Below, one piece after another: positions 44,725 through 53,049 of a stretch of 64,000 nt of DNA (position 1 is the first letter of the stretch; each line of letters begins with the position of its first letter). The notes beneath the pieces are model-generated. The model saw only the letters and a program-made list of their open reading frames with translations. It searched no databases and was not told the DNA's origin. The DNA is from Desulfoscipio sp. XC116 (GTDB lineage: Bacteria; Bacillota; Desulfotomaculia; Desulfotomaculales; Desulfallaceae): NCBI RefSeq assembly GCF_039851975.1, contig NZ_CP156660.1, positions 3,849,035-3,913,034 on the forward strand, read 5' to 3'. Position numbers and translations under genes: made by a program.

Positions 44725-44991
44725 TTATATCCCGCCTTGGACAAACTGCCGTGCCGACACATCCTGTGCCGGCCCAAAGTGACTGATATCCACTTTGCCG
44801 CCTTTGGGAATCACACAAAAGCCCTGCTCATACGGCCCTGTAAACAGTTTTTTTAGGAACCGGAGGCCGCCTTCGGCCACCACAAGCTGCAGACCGGTGT
44901 TTTGGGCCAGTTCCCGTACCTTATCCAGACAGCCCTGCACATGATAAGCTCCGGTATCAATAAGCATAAAATACCGGTAATGTTTAAGCAT
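44725..44991 (-). CDS. Hypothetical protein (88 aa)
   Basis: Begins MLKHYRYFMLIDTGAYHVQG and has KKLFTGPYEQGFCVIPKGG and SHFGPAQDVSARQFV. No family recognised and a weak RBS. It is the first frame after the promoter/operator at 45031-45083 and precedes the corrinoid protein gene by 160 bp; in between is a small hairpin (AAGCGGGG/CCCCGCTT). Probably real because of its placement. Confidence 0.5.
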   Translation of the reverse strand: MLKHYRYFMLIDTGAYHVQGCLDKVRELAQNTGLQLVVAEGGLRFLKKLFTGPYEQGFCVIPKGGKVDISHFGPAQDVSARQFVQGGI

Positions 44992-45030
44992 TACATCAAA
45001 CAGCCGTTGAGTCCTTTTTTCACCATAGCG

Positions 45031-45083
45031 GTATATACAACCATATACTAAACTATCTTAAATTTAGTATGGCTTTTTGTCAA
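45031..45083 (-). promoter_or_regulatory. Promoter and GntR/UTRA operator of the second methyl-transfer operon
   Basis: Minus strand: TTGACA (45083-45078), 17 bp, TAAGAT (45060-45055). An 8-bp inverted repeat ATACTAAA / TTTAGTAT (45045-45070) covers the spacer and -10. Just downstream is GTATATAC (45031-45038), the HutC-type GntR core, the same octamer as in the other operon. Confidence 0.65.
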
Positions 45084-45125
45084 CTCGGAAGCCGTTTCAT
45101 TCTTGTTGAAGAGCTATTGAAGCAA

Positions 45126-45174
45126 GTTCTGAAATTCAGGGGGGAGATTCAACTCCCCCTGAATTTCAGAACTG
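45126..45174. terminator. Long hairpin after the 51-aa gene
   Basis: An almost perfect ~19-bp stem, AGTTCTGAAATTCAGGGGG with its complement, 8-nt loop, one extra G. No T-run on either side, so it may be a transcript-end stabiliser rather than an intrinsic terminator. Confidence 0.5.
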
Positions 45175-45228
45175 CAAAATACATAACTTAGTTGGCGCTG
45201 TACTCCCATCTATGGAAGTAGAATACTA

Positions 45229-45384
45229 TTACAGCAGCAGGTATATTACAAATTCAAACATCATATCTTCGTAGCTTTGCATTTTGGGAGCCATTACCCC
45301 GGCTTGCTTGTCCTCTATTTCCGGGTGCTGCGCTTTGTATTCTTCCCAGGTTTTATAATACTTGGTATTCATCTTTGCACTCAT
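45229..45384 (-). CDS. Small protein of the methyl-transfer operon (51 aa)
   Basis: Starts MSAKMNTKYYKTWEEYKAQH and ends MMFEFVIYLLL. ATG 45384 follows TAGGGGG, and it lies 12 bp after the UROD-type methyltransferase, so it is the last gene of that operon. Charged N-terminal half, hydrophobic last 8 residues. No family recognised. The close spacing and RBS support it being translated. Confidence 0.65.
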   Translation of the reverse strand: MSAKMNTKYYKTWEEYKAQHPEIEDKQAGVMAPKMQSYEDMMFEFVIYLLL

Positions 45385-45396
45385 TTACACAACCCC

Positions 45397-46554
45397 CTAA
45401 TAATTAGCATTGGCAGCTACATAATCCAACACCGCGCGCGCGTTTTCCACGTTGATGCTATCCAGCGTAACCGGTGATTTATCAAAATCAAAGAAGTACC
45501 TGCCGCCCGGCGCCAGTATATCGATAAGTTCTTTGGCTTTATCAATACACTGCTGTTTGGTCCCGGTTTTTAACAATGAAATGGGATAGAAACCGGATAT
45601 GATATGTTTTTTACCCAGCTTTTCCTTAACCAGTTTGGGATCACCGTATTCAAATCTCATGATGGTGTTCTCCGGCAGCTCATAAAGGTGGTCAAGATAG
45701 CGCATCCAGTCCTGCTCAACAAAAAGATTTGACGGATACCCGGCCTCGGCCAACGCATCAACCAGTTTCTTAAAGGTTGGCCAGTAGAATCTTTCAAAAT
45801 CAGAAGTGCGCATGAATGGCGCCATATGCAGTGGTATAAAGGTAGCATTGTATTTGGATGGCGGAACCGGCGGCAGGCCTTTTTTAATCATGATGGGGAC
45901 AGCGGCTTCCGCGGCTGCTTCCACTTTATCGGGTATCCTTCTTATATCAGTTGAGATACCTTTAAAACCCCTTAACTGGTCGGCCACGAAATCCAGCGGA
46001 GCTTCGGTAAATCCGGCAAAAAAGTTCACTTCGCCATAACCGTATTTTTGAATTAATCTTCCATAGACCATCAGCGCATTGCCCATCTCATCGTAAAAAG
46101 CTTTAAAAGCTTTGGCCATGGTCAATGCTTTGGTATTGACATCAGTGTTCAGTTCAGTGTATATGCGGGGCAATATCTTTTCCACTATACAATTGTAGGG
46201 AGAAGCAATAAAATCATCGTAATCTTCTTGGGCCATACCTTCAATTTCCGGGTGCTGCAAAAAGCCGCCGGATCCCATGACAAAGTTCCTTGCCCCCAAC
46301 AGCTTATAAAAAGAAGGAAATCTAAAAGCGTTTACCGGCAATAAATCTGAGAAGAAGTCCTGACATACTTTATCAAATGTTTCTTCCAAATCAGAGGTAT
46401 CCCACTGTGCTTCGGCCAAATCTTTTCCCGCATACTTAATGGCGAATTCAATGGGAAAGCCCATCATAACAGGTACTCTCTTGGGTATTTTGCCGTCTAC
46501 CAAATCATGAAACAATTGGGTTCTCTCCCGGGTCAGAGCATTGGTATCGGTCAT
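45397..46554 (-). CDS. UROD-family corrinoid methyltransferase (MT1)
   Basis: 385 residues, uroporphyrinogen-decarboxylase fold (RVPVMMGFPIEFAIKYAG; GGFLQHPEIEGM; APFMRTSDFERFYWPTFKKL; IISGFYPISLLKTGT). In this setting such proteins transfer a methyl group from a substrate to the cob(I) protein. The H-x-C zinc motif of MtaA/MtbA is not present, which fits the O-demethylase and other divergent members. ATG follows the corrinoid gene stop directly (TAAATG). Substrate unknown; methoxylated aromatics or a methylamine are possible. Confidence 0.82.
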   Translation of the reverse strand: MTDTNALTRERTQLFHDLVDGKIPKRVPVMMGFPIEFAIKYAGKDLAEAQWDTSDLEETFDKVCQDFFSDLLPVNAFRFPSFYKLLGARNFVMGSGGFLQHPEIEGMAQEDYDDFIASPYNCIVEKILPRIYTELNTDVNTKALTMAKAFKAFYDEMGNALMVYGRLIQKYGYGEVNFFAGFTEAPLDFVADQLRGFKGISTDIRRIPDKVEAAAEAAVPIMIKKGLPPVPPSKYNATFIPLHMAPFMRTSDFERFYWPTFKKLVDALAEAGYPSNLFVEQDWMRYLDHLYELPENTIMRFEYGDPKLVKEKLGKKHIISGFYPISLLKTGTKQQCIDKAKELIDILAPGGRYFFDFDKSPVTLDSINVENARAVLDYVAANANY

Positions 46555-47193
46555 TTAACTCACCCACCCTCGACATATTTTTACGCCTTCCGCGGCGTTG
46601 GTTGTAAACGCGTCTGCGCCAATCATTTGACATGCTTGCTCCGTAACGGGGTTTCCGCCGATAATCACTTTCACCTCATCGCGCAGCCCCGCTTCCCTAA
46701 GCGCATCCACCGTGTTTTTCATGGAATCCAGGGCCAGTGTGAGCACACCGCTCATACCCAGTATTTCCGGCTTAATTTCTTTAATTTTAGCTATAAATGC
46801 GCCGGCCGGCACATCAATGCCCAGGTCATATACTTCAAAGCCGGCTGCCTCCGACATGCTCTTAAAAATATTTTTACCAATGTCATGCAAATCGCCCTCC
46901 ACTGTGGCCAGGACAATTTTACCTGTCTTGCCGCTGCTTTCAGCACTCATAACCGGTTTTAAAATTTCAAGAGCCGAATTCAACAATTCCCCGGCAAATA
47001 TTAAGTCACCCACAAAATATTCCTTAGTATCGAACAAGTTGCCCACAATAGCCATACCTTTTTGACAAGCGCTTACCACCGCCTCGGTTTCTTCACTGCC
47101 GGGATTAGTGGCGACAAATTCCTTTAGCATGTCTAATACCTTGGGCTCGTCGAGATCTCCCACCGCTTTGGTTAATGCCTGCATGTCCAACAT
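46555..47193 (-). CDS. Methyltransferase corrinoid protein 1
   Basis: 212 residues, helical cap and B12-binding domain with GDLHDIGKNIF and LGMSGVLTLALDSMKNTVDA. RBS AAAGGAGG. It lies between the pterin methyltransferase and the UROD-type MT1, so it should shuttle the methyl group from MT1 to MT2. About the same length as MtaC/MtmC-type proteins. Confidence 0.9.
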   Translation of the reverse strand: MLDMQALTKAVGDLDEPKVLDMLKEFVATNPGSEETEAVVSACQKGMAIVGNLFDTKEYFVGDLIFAGELLNSALEILKPVMSAESSGKTGKIVLATVEGDLHDIGKNIFKSMSEAAGFEVYDLGIDVPAGAFIAKIKEIKPEILGMSGVLTLALDSMKNTVDALREAGLRDEVKVIIGGNPVTEQACQMIGADAFTTNAAEGVKICRGWVS

Positions 47194-47250
47194 AAAATCC
47201 GTCCTCCTTTAATGTTTGTTCGCGAATCAGTCTGTCCTAAAGCAATCGGT

Positions 47251-48066
47251 TTAGTTATGTCCGCTTCTGTCCGGGCCGATTTTATTTTTTCGATAAGCGT
47301 TGGCAAAGTTCCGGCAGTACCTGTCACGGCCCAGCAATGCCTCGGTAGCTAAAAGAGTGGTTAAAATATCCCTGTTGCAGGGGTCCAGGATAGCGGAGTC
47401 CATACCCGCATAGGCCGCAACAGTCAAAAAATGCTGGTTGATGATTTTTCTCAAAGGCATACCAAAAGAAATATTGCTTAAACCTGAAGTTACTTTAATC
47501 GTGGGATACACTTCTTTTACCGCTTTCAAGGTCTCGATAAAGTTTAAAAGGGACTGGTTATCGGCTGATATAGCCATTACCAGCGGGTCGATATGAATCC
47601 TGTCGGGAGTGATATCGTACCGTCGGGCCTTTTGCACCATTATTTTGGTTATCTCAACTCTGGTTTGCACATCGGACGGAATACCCTTTTGATCACAAGT
47701 TAGGGCGATCACCTGCCACCGGGTGTCCCGGATCATAGGATAAATTATTTCACATTTATCGCCTTCTTCGGATACCGAGTTAATAATACCGGGTGCTTTG
47801 GCATACTTAAAAACTTGTTCAATAGCCCTGGGATTGGGACTGTCAATACACAGCGGTGTATCAACGGCAGCTTGTACAATTTCCATCAGCCATTTTAAAG
47901 TTTGCACTTCAAACTCCGGCGCTGTACCGGCACATACATCTATATAGTCAGCGCCTGCCTCAACCTGCTTGACAGCCAGATCGCGGATAAATTGTGCATC
48001 CTTATTTTCGATAGCTTTTTTTACGCCCGGAATGGTTCCGTTGATTTTTTCCCCAATAATTATCAA
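47251..48066 (-). CDS. Pterin-binding methyltransferase (MT2, MeTHF:corrinoid type)
   Basis: 271 residues, TTG start behind AAGGAGG. Pterin-binding TIM barrel: MIIIGEKINGTIPGVKKAIE, EAGADYIDVCAGTAPE, PLCIDSPNP, VTSGLSNISFGMPLR. This is the AcsE/MtgA-like family that moves methyl between corrinoid protein and tetrahydrofolate. First gene of the MT2-CP-MT1-51aa operon and directly downstream of the promoter/operator at 48110-48165. Confidence 0.88.
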   Translation of the reverse strand: MIIIGEKINGTIPGVKKAIENKDAQFIRDLAVKQVEAGADYIDVCAGTAPEFEVQTLKWLMEIVQAAVDTPLCIDSPNPRAIEQVFKYAKAPGIINSVSEEGDKCEIIYPMIRDTRWQVIALTCDQKGIPSDVQTRVEITKIMVQKARRYDITPDRIHIDPLVMAISADNQSLLNFIETLKAVKEVYPTIKVTSGLSNISFGMPLRKIINQHFLTVAAYAGMDSAILDPCNRDILTTLLATEALLGRDRYCRNFANAYRKNKIGPDRSGHN

Positions 48067-48109
48067 TTGCGAACATTCCCTCCTTTTGTAACCGCATGCT
48101 CATGTTCTT

Positions 48110-48165
48110 ACATGTATATACATGTGTATTTACATATATACTATCATCTGTATTCTCTTTGTCAA
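48110..48165 (-). promoter_or_regulatory. Promoter and GntR/UTRA operator of the MT2-CP-MT1 operon
   Basis: Minus strand: TTGACA (48165-48160) and a TATATA-type -10 at about 48140-48135 (spacing 18-19). Downstream is the perfect 16-bp palindrome ACATGTATATACATGT (48110-48125), whose centre GTATATAC (48114-48121) is the HutC-type GntR core. A repressor bound here would block initiation. Confidence 0.7.
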
Positions 48166-48303
48166 TAGTTAACTATCCAGACAAATAAAAATTTTTTGTT
48201 TATTGGCTTTTAAAGGGAAAAGCAGCTCTACCGCAGAAAATAACCTGCAAGTTATATTGCTATGCTAAGGTGGAAACTGCTCCAAGTTCAAAAAGAAAGG
48301 TGC

Positions 48304-48501
48304 GTGGGGAAGATCTTTTGGTTTTACATGTTGCTGATCAGCTTATCAGCGTTTCCCTTAACACTAATTGCCACTATTATATTCTTTATTAAGAGGGATC
48401 CGGTTTGGAAAAAATGGCTTATCGGTTTTCTAATAACAGCCGCTGCCCTGCTTATTACCATTATCGCTTATCCGGTCCCCGACCATCCGACATTTCTCTA
48501 A
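48304..48501 (+). CDS. Small membrane protein (65 aa)
   Basis: Two hydrophobic segments (IFWFYMLLISLSAFPLTLIA and WLIGFLITAAALLITIIAYP) joined by a basic loop. GTG 48304 is favoured because AAAGG lies just upstream; ATG 48262 in frame has no RBS. No family recognised. It precedes the tetR promoter and is probably its own unit. Confidence 0.5.
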   Translation: MGKIFWFYMLLISLSAFPLTLIATIIFFIKRDPVWKKWLIGFLITAAALLITIIAYPVPDHPTFL

Positions 48502-48552
48502 AGCACGGACACCCGGCCGCATGGAACGATCATCTAATAGGCCATTGTTTAA

Positions 48553-48602
48553 TTGACACCATAAAGATAAGCACTTATAATTAGCATACCGACTGGTCGG
48601 TA
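48553..48602 (+). promoter_or_regulatory. Consensus sigma-A promoter with TetR operator
   Basis: TTGACA (48553-48558), 17 bp, TATAAT (48576-48581): a perfect consensus. Immediately downstream, over the expected +1, is the palindrome TACCGAC-TG-GTCGGTA (48587-48602), a TetR-type operator. Points to tight autorepression of the following tetR/dehydratase unit. Confidence 0.85.
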
Positions 48603-48643
48603 CTTGCTGTCCAATATCAGCACTTATATCTGCAAGGAGAATA

Positions 48644-49231
48644 TTGAAAATTATGAACACTCGGGAACAAATACTGCATTCCGCCGTACAATTATTTGGC
48701 ACCAAAGGATATCACGCCACTTCCATACAAGACATTTGTCAGCTCGCGGGAGTCAGCAAAGGGGCTGTTTTTCACTACTTTAGCAATAAAATCGAGTTAT
48801 TATTTGAAATTCACGAAGTAATCATAGATATCTTATTAACCCAATACGAGAGCGTATTAAAGAATGATCAAACCAATTCGGCCGTTAAATTGCGCCAATT
48901 AATAAATATATCAGTTGAACTAATGGTTAAATATAAACCCTACATAGCGGTACTATTTCGTGAATACAAAAATTTACAAGACCATTACTATACAATTACC
49001 AAAGACAAGCGCGACAGGTGCGAAGCTATTGTTACGGAGGTTATTAAACAAGGAATGCTTAATGGAGAATTTCGCCGCGATTTGGAGTTTTCCATATTAG
49101 CCAAGTTATTTTTCGGCATATGCAATTGGACATATGTGTGGTTAAATCCCGAAGGGATGCTTACACCCCAACAAATATCCGATAATATTTGGAAATTATT
49201 CATTGGAGGTTTGGCCGCCGGCGCCCAATAA
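48644..49231 (+). CDS. TetR-family regulator
   Basis: 195 residues. N-terminal TetR helix-turn-helix: REQILHSAVQLFGTKGYHAT, DICQLAGVSKGAVFHYFSNK. The C-terminal ligand domain is helical (LRQLINISVELMVKYKPYIA). TTG 48644 sits close to AAGGAGA; ATG 48653 is the alternative. Downstream of its own consensus promoter and palindromic operator. Followed 46 bp later by the dehydratase gene, the likely target. Confidence 0.85.
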   Translation: MKIMNTREQILHSAVQLFGTKGYHATSIQDICQLAGVSKGAVFHYFSNKIELLFEIHEVIIDILLTQYESVLKNDQTNSAVKLRQLINISVELMVKYKPYIAVLFREYKNLQDHYYTITKDKRDRCEAIVTEVIKQGMLNGEFRRDLEFSILAKLFFGICNWTYVWLNPEGMLTPQQISDNIWKLFIGGLAAGAQ

Positions 49232-49277
49232 CCGGGCAGGCCCTAATTTATGCAGCCAAAGCGAAAGGGGAATGAAC

Positions 49278-50750
49278 ATGAGAACAAGAGAGCAGTACAT
49301 TGAAAGGTTAGGCAAGATGAACCGCAACCTCTACTGCAACGGAGAAACAATTGACAGGCTGGATGAACGTCAGCAAGGTGCCATAAACGTTATGGGCCTC
49401 ACCTTTGACGCGGTCTGGGACCCTCAAGGCCGGGACCTCTGCACCGCAACCTCGCATCTCACCGGAGAGACTATCAACCGTTTCAATCATATTCACCAAA
49501 ACCCGGAAGACCTGCACAAAAAGCAAGACATGACCCGTTTTCTCTGCAACAAGGTTGGCCAGTGCATCCAGCGCTGCATGGGCATTGACGCCGCCAACGC
49601 CATTCATACGGTTTCCTTTGAGGCGCAGAAGTCCCCCAAGGCGAAAACCGCTTACCACGATAACTGGCTAAAGTGGCTGGAACGCTTCCAAAGAGAAGAC
49701 CTGGTGGCCAGCTGTGCGCAAACCGACGTTAAAGGTGAACGACTGAAGCGGCCGTCCGAACAAACCGACCCCGACATGTATGTGCGCGTGGTGGAAGAAC
49801 GGAGCGACGGTATCATCGTCCGCGGTTCCAAAGTCCATATCTCGGAAGCATCTATTTCCGACGAGATATTGGTAGTGCCGAACCGGGCTTTGAAAAAAGG
49901 TGAGGAGACCTACGCCCTGTGCTTCGCGGTCCCTTCAGATTACGAAGGGGTAAAGCAGGTGGTCCACTTCCACAACTACCGCAAGCGCGACCACTATCAG
50001 AGGGGGATTGACATAGGCTTCACGGACTCTTATGTCATTTTTGACGACTGCTTTATTCCCTGGGAACGCGTATTTTTGTGCGGAGAAACCATCCACGGCG
50101 GTATAGCGGCCTTGCTGTTTGCCCTGTTCCACCGGCATTCCTATTCCGGGTGCAAACCCGCCATGCTGGACTATGTTATCGGCCTGGCTGCCCTGGCTGC
50201 CGAAATAAACGGCATTGAAAAGACTCCGCACGTGCGTGAAATGCTATCCAAGCTGATCATGACCGGCGAGTTGGGCTATGCGGCCGGTTATACGGCATCC
50301 GCCATGGGTAAACCGGTGGTATATATGCCCGGCATGGGCAACGTTCCTTATGGACCGGGCAACTGCATACCTCATTCCATCTACGCCAACGTGGGCAGGT
50401 GCCTGACCGGCGAGGCCGTGTTCCACGAGCAAGAAATACTATGCAACATTGCCGGCGGCATGCCCGCGACCTTCCCGTTTGAAAAGGATCTGGCCAATCC
50501 GGAAACCAAAGCACTGCTGGAGAAATATCTCAACCGGAATCCCAAAATACCCATTGAGGATCAAATTAAGTTCTGGCTTAGTTTTGTTGACTTCACTTTA
50601 TCCGGCTCCGCGGGCTCGGCTACCTATGGCGCATACCACGGCGGCGGCTCTCCGATTATGGAGCAAATCGCCATCACCAGTCAGTACGACATCGAGTCCA
50701 AAAAGGACATCGTCAGAGCAATCGCCGGCATGTCACCCGGGAAGAAGTAG
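49278..50750 (+). CDS. 4-hydroxybutyryl-CoA dehydratase-type Fe-S/flavin enzyme
   Basis: 490 residues from ATG 49278 (RBS AAGGGGA). Belongs to the 4-hydroxyphenylacetate-3-hydroxylase / AbfD family. All four [4Fe-4S] ligands known from AbfD can be placed: C96 and C100 in CIQRC, and H285 and C292 in HRHSYSGC, the same H-x6-C spacing. This argues for the dehydratase branch and against the flavin mono-oxygenase branch. Reaction expected: 4-hydroxybutyryl-CoA to crotonyl-CoA, or a related radical dehydration. Under TetR control; no other 4-hydroxybutyrate gene is visible nearby. Confidence 0.85.
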   Translation: MRTREQYIERLGKMNRNLYCNGETIDRLDERQQGAINVMGLTFDAVWDPQGRDLCTATSHLTGETINRFNHIHQNPEDLHKKQDMTRFLCNKVGQCIQRCMGIDAANAIHTVSFEAQKSPKAKTAYHDNWLKWLERFQREDLVASCAQTDVKGERLKRPSEQTDPDMYVRVVEERSDGIIVRGSKVHISEASISDEILVVPNRALKKGEETYALCFAVPSDYEGVKQVVHFHNYRKRDHYQRGIDIGFTDSYVIFDDCFIPWERVFLCGETIHGGIAALLFALFHRHSYSGCKPAMLDYVIGLAALAAEINGIEKTPHVREMLSKLIMTGELGYAAGYTASAMGKPVVYMPGMGNVPYGPGNCIPHSIYANVGRCLTGEAVFHEQEILCNIAGGMPATFPFEKDLANPETKALLEKYLNRNPKIPIEDQIKFWLSFVDFTLSGSAGSATYGAYHGGGSPIMEQIAITSQYDIESKKDIVRAIAGMSPGKK

Positions 50751-50901
50751 CGCAGCAAACCGATCTCAGTATGCTAACAATACCAATATGAGATTACCAC
50801 GCCATTTTCATTACCCACAATGACGGACCGGAACTTTGGTTTTCATATCTTTGTAAGCCTGCCTCCGGCAGCACGGTATGTACATCTGTTATATATTTTG
50901 C

Positions 50902-50930
50902 AAGGGACCTGCCAACAGCAAGTCCCTTTT
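50902..50930 (+). terminator. Terminator of the TetR/dehydratase unit
   Basis: AAGGGACCT / AGTCCCTT stem followed by TTTT, about 150 bp after the dehydratase stop. Confidence 0.7.
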
Positions 50931-51054
50931 CCTGTGGGATAATTTACCATACCCGTTAACAAGGCGCTCTCAGTATTACAGCGAAAAGTATAGTTCACCA
51001 AACTATTGAGATAGACTTGCAGCCACCTAAGCGCACTAAAGTATGCCACTTTAA

Positions 51055-51180
51055 ATAACCGGTACCGTTTAGCCGGCGCCAGGTGTTGATAGTTTGAATC
51101 TTAAATTTTCGCCTTTCAACACCCGGCACTCATCAAAGCGACGGAAGCTTTCCCAAAAGTAATTTTCGCCGTAATATTAG
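51055..51180. repeat. Intergenic repeat, copy A
   Basis: Shares with copy B (52463-52593) the order ACCGTTTAGCCGGCGCCAGG / hairpin around GTGTTGA...TCAACAC / ATCAAAGCGACGG / CCAAAAGTAATTTTCGC. Same orientation as copy B; the two flank the aminopeptidase gene. 50751-51229 holds only this repeat and the terminator. Confidence 0.65.
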
Positions 51181-51229
51181 GTTATTTGCCCGACCATTAA
51201 ACAAGAACCGCCCGCCGGTCACCCGCTTG

Positions 51230-52345
51230 TCACTTTAAATTTTCAGGATTTAAACCTTCAAGCCGCTTTAATGTAAATCTGCCGTCCTTTCTTATCAGCA
51301 CATCATCAAAATAGATCTCCCCGCCGCCATAAGCAGGTGTTTGGATACAGACCAAATCCCAGTGTATAGCGGATTTATTGCCATTAAAACAGCTGTCGTA
51401 TGAACTCCCCGGAGTGAAGTGGAAAGAGCCGGAGATCTTCTCATCAAATAAAATATCTTTCATGGGGGTAGTAATATATGGGTTAACACCCAGAGCAAAC
51501 TCGCCGACATACCTGGCCCCTTCATCAGTATCCAAAACCTTGTTGATCCGCTCCGCATCATTGGCCACCGCTTTGACAATTCTACCATTACTGAATTCAA
51601 GCCTGATATGCTCGTAAACAAACCCCTGGAACTGAGACGGCGTGTTATAGGTTATATAACCGTTTACCGAATCTTTAACCGGCGCCGAGTAAACCTCGCC
51701 GTCCGGAATGTTTCTTTTCCCCGCACATTTAATGGCCGGCAGCCCCTTGACAGAGAAATTCAGATCAGTGTCACGCCCCACGATTCTAACCCTGTCGGTA
51801 CGGTTCATTAATTCAACCAGCGGGTCCATAGCCCTGGACATGCGGGCATAATCCAGATTACATACATTAAAATAATATTCTTCGAAGGCCTCTGTGCTGC
51901 TGCCGGCCTGTTGAGCCATGGACGGTGACGGATATCTTAAGATCACCCATTTTGTTTTGGCTACCCTGATTTTTTCGTGCACGGTTTGGAAAAAAAATTT
52001 ATTGTATAAATCCATCTTATCCGCGGGCACATCCGATAGCTCGGCACTGTTATCCCCCGACCGAAGACCGATATAGGCATCCATTTCATTCATCCTGGCC
52101 GCCTCGTGCCGGGCACGCATTTTAACCTGGTCTTCTCCCGCTCCCAACAGCCAGGCTCGTTCAACAGAGCTGTCCTTGATCGAAACAAAGGGCACACCGC
52201 CGGCCCGGTATGCCTCTTTAATCAGTTCCTTGACTAACGGCGCCTCAAAACCCGTATTTTCTATCAAAATTTTTTCTCCGCGCTGTAATGCGCAGGAATA
52301 CCGGATAAGGTTTTGAGCAAGTGCAGTAATTCTCGGATCAACCAT
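51230..52345 (-). CDS. M29-family aminopeptidase
   Basis: 371 residues, RBS GGGAGG, ATG. Thermophilic-aminopeptidase (AmpS/PepS) family: GEKILIENTGFEAPLVKELI near the N-terminus, and the metal-site stretches GEFALGVNP and the C-terminal SAIHWDLVCIQTP with a following acidic FDDVLIRKDG. Cytosolic, broad-specificity, metal-dependent. Stands alone between two copies of the same intergenic repeat. Confidence 0.85.
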   Translation of the reverse strand: MVDPRITALAQNLIRYSCALQRGEKILIENTGFEAPLVKELIKEAYRAGGVPFVSIKDSSVERAWLLGAGEDQVKMRARHEAARMNEMDAYIGLRSGDNSAELSDVPADKMDLYNKFFFQTVHEKIRVAKTKWVILRYPSPSMAQQAGSSTEAFEEYYFNVCNLDYARMSRAMDPLVELMNRTDRVRIVGRDTDLNFSVKGLPAIKCAGKRNIPDGEVYSAPVKDSVNGYITYNTPSQFQGFVYEHIRLEFSNGRIVKAVANDAERINKVLDTDEGARYVGEFALGVNPYITTPMKDILFDEKISGSFHFTPGSSYDSCFNGNKSAIHWDLVCIQTPAYGGGEIYFDDVLIRKDGRFTLKRLEGLNPENLK

Positions 52346-52462
52346 AAAAAAACCTCCCTCAATCTAAAATATTATATTACGCCTATTACTATAGCAAAAG
52401 TATAGCTTATCGAACTTTAAGATGGGTTTGCCGCTCCTCGCCGCAGTGGAGTGCACTGCCTC

Positions 52463-52593
52463 AATAACGGTGCCGTTTAACTGGCGCCAGGTGTTGAAAG
52501 TTGGAGATCCTGGATTTTGAACTTCCAACACCTGGCGCCTATCAAGACGGCGAAAACTTTGCTCCAAAACTAATTTACGCTGTAGTTCTATTA
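52463..52593. repeat. Intergenic repeat, copy B
   Basis: Second copy of the ~130-bp element: GTGCCGTTTAACTGGCGCC, a strong hairpin with arms CCAGGTGTTG and CAACACCTGG (arms ~50 bp apart), then ATCAAGACGGCGAAAAC and CTAATTTACGC. Less decayed than copy A because its hairpin arms still pair fully. The rest of 52346-52750 shows no gene. Confidence 0.65.
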
Positions 52594-52750
52594 TATTACC
52601 GCAAATCATAGGCGGCGCTTGTCTTTTACCCGCCATGCCCGGATTGTTTCCGGCCCCCGGAACATAGACGATAAAAATTGTTGGATAATACTAGTTTAAC
52701 CTATATAATTTGTTGAAGCGATATTTTTACGCATTAAAATAGAACGAGAG

Positions 52751-52933
52751 GTGGGAAAAAATGCCGAGAAAAGCACCCGGCACTTTATGAGGCTGGGCAA
52801 TTCCTTACTTATCCAGGCCAGGTTGGAGGCTAGGCTGAGGGAATTAACCATCCTACGGATGGCCACTCTTTGCCGCTCACATTACGAATGGTATCGGCAT
52901 GAAAGCATAACCAGGCAGGTGGGGTACCAATAA
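52751..52933 (+). pseudogene. Carboxymuconolactone-decarboxylase-family fragment
   Basis: About 60 codons; RLRELTILRMATLCRSHYEW followed by YRHESITRQVGYQ is the CMD core (normally ...YEW..H...A...G). The protein stops where a normal CMD protein continues for 50-100 residues, and the catalytic Cys pair is missing. A 5' piece of a decayed gene. Confidence 0.6.
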
Positions 52934-53049
52934 GCAAATCGCTATACCCCAGCGCAGACACCACATTTTTGCCCGTCGATCTCCGGTAAACAGGACAAAC
53001 AATTATATTGTCGAACAATCAATTAATATAATATTGGTGGGTGGTAATT

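Noticed and set aside
49203-49277. Longer N-terminus of the dehydratase
   Set aside because: It overlaps the TetR gene and lacks an RBS; ATG 49278 gives the normal family start.
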